From Polaribacter porphyrae (GTDB lineage: Bacteria; Bacteroidota; Bacteroidia; Flavobacteriales; Flavobacteriaceae), in assembly GCF_002954685.1 (NCBI RefSeq), contig NZ_MSCN01000001.1, forward strand, positions 3,400,375-3,464,374: a DNA stretch of 64,000 nucleotides. The letters run 5' to 3'. Within the stretch, counting starts at the first letter, position 1. Every line of letters begins with the position of its first letter. Both the position numbers and the translations under genes were made by a program. Under the pieces are notes generated by a model. It was not told the origin of the DNA. It searched no databases and saw only the letters and a program-made list of their open reading frames with translations. Positions 10,743 to 17,778 of the stretch are shown here, piece by piece.

Positions 10743-11024
10743 ATGTTTTTAGAAATTGTAACACCTGAAGCCATATTGTTTTCATCTGAAGTAGATGTAG
10801 TATCAGTACCAGGAATCAATGGAGAATTTCAAATGTTGAATAATCATGCTCCAGTAGTATCAATTTTAAAAGAAGGAGATATTAAAATAGAAGGTTCAAA
10901 TTTTTCAATTAACAAAAAATTTGAAGAAAAATTTATAAAAATGAATGATGGTAAAGTATCATTTTTTATAAATTCAGGTACTCTTGAATTAAATGATAAT
11001 AAAGCTATTATTTTAGCAGATTAG
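10743..11024 (+). CDS. atpC: F1F0 ATP synthase subunit epsilon (short form)
   Basis: 93 residues, starting MFLEIVTPEAILFSSEVDVVSVPG, the conserved N-terminal beta-sandwich that contacts subunit gamma. The C-terminal helical hairpin found in the roughly 135-residue E. coli epsilon, which carries out ATPase inhibition, is absent; short epsilon subunits are common in Bacteroidetes. Same operon as atpD, followed directly by a terminator. The protein couples gamma rotation to the c-ring. Confidence 0.93.
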   Translation: MFLEIVTPEAILFSSEVDVVSVPGINGEFQMLNNHAPVVSILKEGDIKIEGSNFSINKKFEEKFIKMNDGKVSFFINSGTLELNDNKAIILAD

Positions 11025-11044
11025 CATACACATTAACCAAAATA

Positions 11045-11077
11045 AAAACTCGAAGCTAATTTAGTTTCGAGTTTTTT
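11045..11077 (+). terminator. Rho-independent terminator after atpC
   Basis: Stem AAAACTCGAAGCTAA / TTAGTTTCGAGTTTT with one G-T wobble and a tight loop, followed by a T-rich run. Confidence 0.85.
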
Positions 11078-11310
11078 GTTTTCTAAAAATTTGATCTAGT
11101 TTTTTCTGGAATTTTACCTAAAAGATTTATTTCTTTTCCTAAATAAAAGAAATGAGTAATTCTCGAGAATAATTTATAGCTAATTCTTTAAATTTAGTGG
11201 AAATCCTATGTTTTATCTTCATAAGAACCATTATTAAAATTATCAAATATAATCTGATTGAACTTAAAAACTTACATAAAAAAATAAAATTTAACTCTTT
11301 AAAAATGTCG

Positions 11311-11318
11311 TAAATTTG
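11311..11318 (+). promoter_or_regulatory. Putative -7 box immediately before rbfA
   Basis: TAAATTTG fits TAnnTTTG and ends only 4 bases before the rbfA ATG, which would give a leaderless or nearly leaderless mRNA. No convincing -33 TTG is visible. The remainder of the 11078-11310 interval is AT-rich with no recognised gene. Confidence 0.4.
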
Positions 11319-11322
11319 TGAT

Positions 11323-11718
11323 ATGGAAGAAACAAACAGGCAAAGAAAAATTGCAGGTGTATTGCAAAAAGATTTGGTAGATGTGTTGCAAAAAGCAGCT
11401 CAAGATGGTATGAAAGGAGTAATCATCTCTGTTTCTAAAGTTCATGTTACTTCAGATTTAGGTGTTGCAAAAGTGTATTTAAGTATTTTTCCTTCAGAAA
11501 AAAGAGATAGTATTGTTAAAGGAGTACAATCAAATACTGCGTTAGTTCGCCATGAAATGGCACAAAGAACACGTAATCAATTGCGTAGAATGCCAGAACT
11601 GTTGTTTTTTGGTGATGATACTTTAGATTATTTAGAAGAAATTGACAAATCTTTAGAAGGTAAAGATGAGAACCCAATTAAAAATCCTGATATTTTGCTA
11701 AGACGTAAAAAATTATAA
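11323..11718 (+). CDS. rbfA: 30S ribosome-binding factor A
   Basis: 131 residues, with the KH-like fold pattern of RbfA: RQRKIAGVLQKDLVDVL at the N-terminus, VISVSKVHVTSDLGVAKVYLS in the centre and LRHEMAQRTRNQLRRMPEL-type sequence (here LVRHEMAQ..) leading to the conserved helix, then FFGDDTLDYLEEIDKSL. It binds the 30S subunit and assists 16S rRNA 5'-end maturation and cold adaptation. A permease gene follows after 15 bases, so the two are likely cotranscribed. Confidence 0.95.
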   Translation: MEETNRQRKIAGVLQKDLVDVLQKAAQDGMKGVIISVSKVHVTSDLGVAKVYLSIFPSEKRDSIVKGVQSNTALVRHEMAQRTRNQLRRMPELLFFGDDTLDYLEEIDKSLEGKDENPIKNPDILLRRKKL

Positions 11719-11733
11719 ATTCAAAATTTCTAT

Positions 11734-12939
11734 TTGAGTTTTCCATTATACATAGCCAAACGATATTTATTTTCAAAAACTAGTAATAATGCCATAAATA
11801 TTATTACCATTATTGCTTCATTTGGAGTAATAGTAGGTGCAGCAGCTTTATTTATTATCTTATCTGGTTTTTCTGGCTTGAGAACTTTTAGTTATAGCTT
11901 ATTAGATGCTTCAGATCCAGATATTAAAATTATCTCAAAAAAAGGAAAATCTTTTATTTATACTGATAATATTAATTCAATATTAAAAAAAGATTTATCA
12001 ATAAAGGAATTTGCCAAAGTTATAGAAGAACGAGTTTTTTTAGAGTATAATGATAAAAACGAAATAGCTTATATAAAAGGTGTACAAGATAATTATTCAG
12101 AGATTATACAAATAGACTCATCGTTATTTCAAGGAAATTGGCTTGATAAAAATTATATTAATACTGCTGTCGTTGGAAGAACTATTGCAAATAAACTATC
12201 ACTTGGAATTAATAACTTTATAGAACCTTTGTCAATCATGGTGCCAAAACCAGGTACTGGTTTTATTAATGCCAACAATGCATTTTACAAAGCAGATGTA
12301 CAAACGGTTGGTTTGTATACTGGCACAGAGGAGTTTGAGAGTAAGTTTGTATTTGTAAATTTAGAACTAGCTGAAAAGTTATTAAACTATACCAAAAATC
12401 AAATTACTGGTTTAGAGCTTAAATTAGTTAATCAATCTACATCAGATAAAACTGCAACGTTACTACAAGAACAATTAGGAAACGATATAAAAGTACAAAC
12501 TAGAGAACAGTTAAATGAAGTTTATTATAAAGTTTTGAATACAGAGAATTTTGTGATTTATCTTATTTTTACTTTGGTAATTATTATTGCTTTGTTCAAT
12601 GTTATTGGTACTATATTAATGATGATAATTGATAAAAAACAAAACTTAAAAACATTATTAAGTTTAGGGTCAACAATAGAAGAGATTAAAAAAATATTTG
12701 TGTATCAAGGTTTCTTGTTAACCCTTTTTGGGATGATAATAGGATTAGTTTTAGCCACAATTATAGTAATTTTACAAAAACAATTTAGTTTATTCATGAT
12801 AACTCAAAACTTACCTTATCCTGTGGAGTTTAAGCTTAAAAATCTTTCTATCGTAATTTTTACTATATTGGTTTTGGGATATTTAGCAGCAAAAATTGCT
12901 AGCAGTAGAATAAATAGAAATTTTATTGAAAAGGATTAA
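11734..12939 (+). CDS. LolE/LolC-type ABC transporter permease (lipoprotein release)
   Basis: 401 residues. The start codon is TTG, giving SFPLYIAKRYLFSK right after it, the conserved beginning of LolC/LolE permeases; no ATG fits. There is one N-terminal membrane segment (about 20-45), a large periplasmic MacB-PCD-like domain (about 50-265) and three C-terminal membrane segments (about 270-297, 322-348, 368-390) of the FtsX fold. In this family the permease pairs with LolD ATPase to hand lipoproteins to LolA. No ATPase gene is adjacent, which is usual in flavobacteria. Its TAA ends at 12939 and the convergent dusB stop begins at 12940, so the two genes abut with no spacer. Confidence 0.9.
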   Translation: MSFPLYIAKRYLFSKTSNNAINIITIIASFGVIVGAAALFIILSGFSGLRTFSYSLLDASDPDIKIISKKGKSFIYTDNINSILKKDLSIKEFAKVIEERVFLEYNDKNEIAYIKGVQDNYSEIIQIDSSLFQGNWLDKNYINTAVVGRTIANKLSLGINNFIEPLSIMVPKPGTGFINANNAFYKADVQTVGLYTGTEEFESKFVFVNLELAEKLLNYTKNQITGLELKLVNQSTSDKTATLLQEQLGNDIKVQTREQLNEVYYKVLNTENFVIYLIFTLVIIIALFNVIGTILMMIIDKKQNLKTLLSLGSTIEEIKKIFVYQGFLLTLFGMIIGLVLATIIVILQKQFSLFMITQNLPYPVEFKLKNLSIVIFTILVLGYLAAKIASSRINRNFIEKD

Positions 12940-13941
12940 CTATCTAATTTCTGGAATAATAGCATTTCCAAATTTTTCCTCAACCTCATTAAAGGCTTTA
13001 AAAACCAATTCAGGATTATCTTGAGTAACCATCTGTAAACGATATTCTTTAAAATGCGGAATTCCTTTAAAATAATTGGTATAATGTCTTCTGGTTTCTA
13101 CAACTCCTAAACGTTCGCCTTTCCAATCAATAGCCATTTGTAAATGTCTTCTAGCCATTTCTACACGTTCAGCAATATTGGGTTTTGGTAAATATTCACC
13201 AGTTTTAAAAAAGTGTTTTACTTCATTAAAAAACCAAGGATAACCAATAGAGGCTCTACCAATCATAGCACCATCTAAACCATATTTATCTCGCATTTCT
13301 ATGGCTTTTTCTGGCGAGTTTACATCTCCATTTCCAAAAACAGGAATATACATTCTTGGGTTGTTTTTTACAGCAGCAATTGGTTTCCAATCTGCGTTAC
13401 CTTTATACATTTGAGCTCTAGTTCTGCCATGAATAGAGATAGCTTTACAACCTACATCTTGTAAACGCTCTGCGACTTCTACAATTTTTATAGAATCATG
13501 ATCCCAACCTAAACGTGTTTTTACAGTAACTGGTAATTTTGTATGATTAACCATTTCTTTGGTTAATTTAACCATCAAATCAATGTCTTTTAGAATACCT
13601 GCACCTGCTCCTTTAGAAACTACTTTTTTTACAGGACAGCCAAAGTTAATATCAATAATATCTGGATTTGTTTTCTCAACAATTTCGACTGATTTCAGCA
13701 TCGAATCTAAATTGGCTCCAAAAATTTGAATCCCAACTGGTCTTTCTTTTTCGTAAATGTCTAATTTCATCACACTTTTTGCTGCATCACGAATCAAACC
13801 TTCTGAAGAAATGAACTCTGTATAAACTACATCAGCACCATTTTCTTTACATAAAGCCCTAAAAGGAGGGTCTGAAACATCTTCCATTGGTGCTAATAAA
13901 AGTGGGAAATCAGGAAGTTCTATATTGTCTATTTTTACCAA
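12940..13941 (-). CDS. dusB: tRNA dihydrouridine synthase, DusB type
   Basis: 333 residues on the minus strand, TTG start (the only plausible start before the conserved LPDFPLLLAPMEDVSDPPFR, residues 9-28). It is a TIM barrel binding FMN with the catalytic cysteine in NFGCPVKK (C102), KTRLGW (about 147-152), ISIHGRTRAQMYKG (about 178-191) and GNGDV (about 212-216). It reduces specific uridines of tRNA to dihydrouridine. Convergent with and immediately abutting the LolE-type gene. Confidence 0.95.
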   Translation of the reverse strand: MVKIDNIELPDFPLLLAPMEDVSDPPFRALCKENGADVVYTEFISSEGLIRDAAKSVMKLDIYEKERPVGIQIFGANLDSMLKSVEIVEKTNPDIIDINFGCPVKKVVSKGAGAGILKDIDLMVKLTKEMVNHTKLPVTVKTRLGWDHDSIKIVEVAERLQDVGCKAISIHGRTRAQMYKGNADWKPIAAVKNNPRMYIPVFGNGDVNSPEKAIEMRDKYGLDGAMIGRASIGYPWFFNEVKHFFKTGEYLPKPNIAERVEMARRHLQMAIDWKGERLGVVETRRHYTNYFKGIPHFKEYRLQMVTQDNPELVFKAFNEVEEKFGNAIIPEIR

Positions 13942-14050
13942 AATCGTATAGTTTTTGCAAATTTAGTGTTTTTAAGAAGATTAGATTAAATCTACTTTTA
14001 TTAAATATTTTACAAAACCCCAGACTTTAAATATTTGAATTATTTATTAC

Positions 14051-14058
14051 TATATTTG
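14051..14058 (+). promoter_or_regulatory. Putative -7 box of the large T9SS cargo gene
   Basis: TATATTTG, 14 bases before the ATG at 14073. An upstream TTTG at 14034-14037 is only 13 bases away, shorter than usual, so the -33 assignment is uncertain. Confidence 0.5.
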
Positions 14059-14072
14059 AAAAAAACAATATC

Positions 14073-16793
14073 ATGAAAAAAATATCTACTTATACCTTAA
14101 TTATAATATTAATGGTAGCAGTATTTTCAACAGTAATTCTTTTAAAAAAAGATTCAACTGTTGAGAAAATAAAACTAGTTCAATTTGATTCTGAAATGGA
14201 CTCTAAAAGAAAATCAGCTGACGAAAAAGCACTATTCTCTCAAAAAAGATTAGAGCATGAGTTAAAAATGCAACGAAATCCACTTACAGGAGAAATACCC
14301 ATAGAAGAAAAGGCTCAAGAATTACAGAAAGCTCAAGAATTAAAAAGAAATCAGGAATTATTTAAATCTACAACAAGAACATATATTTCTAGAGGACCCT
14401 CTAATTTTGGAGGAAGAACAAGAGCTGTAAGAGTTGACTTATCTGATGTTACAAGTAATACTATTTTATCAGGAGGAGTAAGCAGTGGATTATTCAGAAC
14501 TACTGATGGTGGATCGTCTTGGACAAAAGTATCACCTAATGATGATATTCATAATATTACAGCTCTAGTGCAAGACCCAAGACTAGGTTTTCAAAATATT
14601 TGGTATTATGCTACAGGAGAAAGAACAGGTAATTCAGCCACTTTAGGTTCTGCATACAGAGGTAGAGGTATTTGGAAGTCTACGGATAATGGAGTTACAT
14701 GGAACCAAATTTCTGCAACCGATTCTCCACAAGAAAGCTTTAATACTATTGACTATATCATGGCACTAGAGGTTAGTCCAATAAATGGAGATTTAATGGT
14801 TGCTGGTTATAGAACTATATATAGATATGATGGTGCAACTTTGCATACAGAATTGCAGAATGCTTCAGGAGGTAGATTAATGACTGATGTAGTAATCAAC
14901 AGTCAAGGAAGAGTTTTTGCATCTTTTGAAGGTAATGCTTCTACACAAGAAGGTGTTTGGACATCTCCAACAGGTAATGGTTCTTGGACAAGAATTGCAA
15001 AAAATGGAGACCCTGTTGATTGGAATGCAACAGGTAGAATTGTTTTAGCAAATGCACCTTCTAATGATAATGTTATTTATGCTTTGTATCAAAATGGAAA
15101 AGATAACGAACAAGGTGAAAAAGAAGCAGATTTATGGAAATATAATCTTGTAAATAATACTTGGACAAATTTTTCAGCTAAATTACCTGATGAAGCAGGT
15201 GGAAATTTAGCAGGAAATGATCCTTTTTCAATTCAAGGTGGTTACGATTTAGTAGTTTCTGTAAAGCCAGACAATGAAAATTTTGTAGTTATTGGAGGTA
15301 CAGGTGCTTATAGAATTGCTAATATAGTATCAGATACAGAATTTACAAGAATAGGAGGTTACGCCAGCTTATCTTATGCATCTTATACAGGAGCAATTGG
15401 AACAGATGAGCATCATGCAGACATTCATGAATTACTATTTAATCCACATAATTTTAATCAATTGTTTAGTGGTACAGATGGTGGTATTCATAAGACAACT
15501 AATATTTCAGAGCCTACTGTTTCTTGGATAAGTTTAAATAATAATTACTTAACATTTCAATTTTATCATGTTGCACTAGATCAATTTACAGGAAGTAATA
15601 TTGTATTTGGAGGTGCTCAAGATAATGGAACAAATCTTGGAGGAACTAATATCGGTTTGCCTAATAATTCTGAAATGTCAAGATATTTTGGTGGTGATGG
15701 AGTTGCAGTTGCTTTAACAAGAGTTGAAAATAATACTGCTATTCAATTTTATTATGGTAGCCAAAATGGAAGTATTAGAACAAACAAACCAACTTTTAGA
15801 AGTATTAAACCAGATGGTTCTAGTAGCCAGTTTGTTACCTATTTTTATTTAGACCCTGATAATCCAACAAATTTGTATTATGCAGGTAAAACTAAACTTT
15901 ATAAAACAAATGATGCACAAAATGTAACCACTCTAACTTGGGATGATTTAGGACCAATGGGAATTAATAATGAAGATATTACAAGAATTTCTGCAACGAG
16001 AGGTGCTTACAATGCAGCAACAAGCTACCTTTTGATTGGTGGAGATCTTGGAACAATTTTAAAATTAGATGATCCAATAAGTAAAACAGGTAGTATAACT
16101 CTCACACTTGCTAAAGATATTTCTCCTCCAGGTTTTCCAAAACAAAATTTCACTGTTACTAGTGGTTTAGCAATTCATCCAACGAATCCCGATATTGTTT
16201 TGGCAACTTATGCTAACTATGGAATTGATAACATCTTTTTGACTACAAATGCAACTAGTGCTAACCCAACTTGGACACAGGTTGAAAGAAATTTAAATAA
16301 TCACTCTATTAGATCAGCTGTAGTTACTGAAATAGATGGGCAGATACTTTATTTTGTGGGTACAGCAAGAGGTTTATATAGTTCAACAGATCCAACAAGT
16401 TCTGATTGGATTTTGGAAGGAGGTAATACGATTGGTTTGCCAGTTGTTAGTGATTTAGATTATAGACCATCAGACAACAAATTATTAATTGGGACACATG
16501 GGAATGGTATGTTTGAAACAGAAGTGAAAACATTATCTGTAAATAGTGAACCTAATAACGCTTTAGGTTTATCAATCTTTCCCAATCCAACTATAAATGA
16601 ATTGAGAATAAATAGTGACTTATATAATTTAAATAATGCAAGCTTTAATATTTTTGACATTAATGGGAAAACCATAAGAAAAGGTACTCTAAACGATTCT
16701 AAATTAGATGTTATAGATTTAAAATCTGGAGTTTATATTTTAAATATTGAAAAAGAATCTAAAAGAAGTTCAATTAAATTCATAAAAAATTAA
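14073..16793 (+). CDS. Secreted BNR/sortilin-like repeat protein with T9SS type A sorting domain
   Basis: 906 residues. A hydrophobic N-terminus (TYTLIIILMVAVFSTVILL) is followed by a charged, coiled-coil-like stretch (about 45-100) rich in K/E/Q, then a beta-propeller region (about 105-820) with Asp-box/BNR-type units such as GLFRTTDGGSSWTKV, GIWKSTDNGVTWNQI and SGTDGGIHKTTN. The last 80 residues (SIFPNPTINELRINS ... GVYILNIEKESKRSSIKFIKN) are a T9SS type A C-terminal sorting domain. The protein should therefore cross the outer membrane through T9SS and be attached to the surface or released. No catalytic residues could be assigned. A small lipoprotein gene follows after 3 bases. Confidence 0.88.
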   Translation: MKKISTYTLIIILMVAVFSTVILLKKDSTVEKIKLVQFDSEMDSKRKSADEKALFSQKRLEHELKMQRNPLTGEIPIEEKAQELQKAQELKRNQELFKSTTRTYISRGPSNFGGRTRAVRVDLSDVTSNTILSGGVSSGLFRTTDGGSSWTKVSPNDDIHNITALVQDPRLGFQNIWYYATGERTGNSATLGSAYRGRGIWKSTDNGVTWNQISATDSPQESFNTIDYIMALEVSPINGDLMVAGYRTIYRYDGATLHTELQNASGGRLMTDVVINSQGRVFASFEGNASTQEGVWTSPTGNGSWTRIAKNGDPVDWNATGRIVLANAPSNDNVIYALYQNGKDNEQGEKEADLWKYNLVNNTWTNFSAKLPDEAGGNLAGNDPFSIQGGYDLVVSVKPDNENFVVIGGTGAYRIANIVSDTEFTRIGGYASLSYASYTGAIGTDEHHADIHELLFNPHNFNQLFSGTDGGIHKTTNISEPTVSWISLNNNYLTFQFYHVALDQFTGSNIVFGGAQDNGTNLGGTNIGLPNNSEMSRYFGGDGVAVALTRVENNTAIQFYYGSQNGSIRTNKPTFRSIKPDGSSSQFVTYFYLDPDNPTNLYYAGKTKLYKTNDAQNVTTLTWDDLGPMGINNEDITRISATRGAYNAATSYLLIGGDLGTILKLDDPISKTGSITLTLAKDISPPGFPKQNFTVTSGLAIHPTNPDIVLATYANYGIDNIFLTTNATSANPTWTQVERNLNNHSIRSAVVTEIDGQILYFVGTARGLYSSTDPTSSDWILEGGNTIGLPVVSDLDYRPSDNKLLIGTHGNGMFETEVKTLSVNSEPNNALGLSIFPNPTINELRINSDLYNLNNASFNIFDINGKTIRKGTLNDSKLDVIDLKSGVYILNIEKESKRSSIKFIKN

Positions 16794-16796
16794 GTT

Positions 16797-17255
16797 TTGA
16801 GAATCTTAACAATAAGTATAATGTGCGTAATTTTATTTTCTTGTAAAAGCACAAGTAATAATTATAAAATAGAGAAAAGGCCAACTCCTGAAATTGAAAA
16901 AGCTTATTACCAAGATTGGGCTTCTGGTATAAAAGGAGGTGGTGCAGGTTATAGTGTATATTTATTTTTTAAAGAGAATACTAACATAACTATAGAAGGC
17001 ATTTATTTTAAAAACAAGTATTCAAAAATTAAGTTTCAAGGAAAGAACAAATATCAAGCCTTTGTAAAGAATAATGAGAATTTAGAAAAATCTAATATGG
17101 ATGATACAGAACCAATAAAAAAAGAGGATAAATTAGAAAAAATTCCTTTTGAACTTAAAGGTAATGAAGCAGTAATTAGTTACATAGAAAATGAACAAAA
17201 AAGGTTTATGAAGATTACTTTAAATAAAAATGAAAATATGGATTTACCTATGTAA
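16797..17255 (+). CDS. Small predicted lipoprotein, function unknown
   Basis: 152 residues from a TTG start (RILTISIMCVILFSCKS); the lipobox is LFSC, with Cys16 as the lipidation site. An internal ATG at the ninth codon would destroy the signal peptide, so the TTG is preferred. The start is 3 bases after the stop of the T9SS cargo gene, so the two are almost certainly one operon. The mature part is beta-rich and lysine-rich (SGIKGGGAGYSVYLFF, GIYFKNKYSKIKFQGKNKYQ). I do not recognise a domain. Confidence 0.75.
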   Translation: MRILTISIMCVILFSCKSTSNNYKIEKRPTPEIEKAYYQDWASGIKGGGAGYSVYLFFKENTNITIEGIYFKNKYSKIKFQGKNKYQAFVKNNENLEKSNMDDTEPIKKEDKLEKIPFELKGNEAVISYIENEQKRFMKITLNKNENMDLPM

Positions 17256-17280
17256 ATATCAATATCTTATGAACATTTAT

Positions 17281-17317
17281 AAAAGCTAGAATTGATAAAT
17301 TATCATTTTTAGCTTTT
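17281..17317. terminator. Bidirectional terminator hairpin
   Basis: AAAAGCTA / TAGCTTTT outer stem with an inner TGATA-aat-TATCA stem; a T-rich tail follows on the plus strand. It serves the lipoprotein gene at 16797 and overlaps the 3' end of the DUF4345 pseudogene on the minus strand. Confidence 0.7.
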
Positions 17318-17695
17318 TATTTTGGTTAAAATCCAACAACCATAAAATCCTAAAAAGAGTTCTACGAAAGTACCAAATTGATATACAAATGTAGATGTAC
17401 CATCAAAAAAGAAACTGATAACTCTACCAAAACCCAAACCTAACATAAATATCATATTTTTTATTAAAGCTGTTCTTAAATATTGGTTTTTGAAAATCCC
17501 TAGAATCCAAAGTATAGCGAATCCTAATATATAAACTCATTACAGCTTTTAAAAAATTATGCTCATCTATTGTTTCTGTGGAAATATCAAATTGTAATAA
17601 GGATTAAACCCGTAAATAATTGAAACAGGAACTGCTATAAGAACAGAAATTACTAAATGAATTTTTGATTTAATTTCTTGTTTTGAAGTTTTCAT
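17309..17695 (-). pseudogene. DUF4345-like membrane protein, broken by two frameshifts
   Basis: On the minus strand the ATG at 17695 opens MKTSKQEIKSKIHLVISVLIAV..YGFNPYYN and then reaches a stop. In another frame the homology continues as FDISTETIDEHNFLKAVMSLYI, and after a second shift as GFAILWILGIFKNQYL ... MLGLGFGRVISFFFDG ... ELFLGFYGCWILTKIKS followed by TAA at 17309-17311. Joined, these give one protein of about 125 residues with four membrane segments that reads like DUF4345 proteins (the GFGRVISxxxDG motif is typical). The first break looks like a small deletion after YGFNPYY, the second a single-base loss after SLYI. The function of intact members is unknown. Confidence 0.75.
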
Positions 17696-17778
17696 AACAT
17701 ATCTATACATCTAAAAATACAAAAAAGCCCCTTGGATTATACAAGAGACTTGGAAAAAAACTACTAATTTTTAATCAA

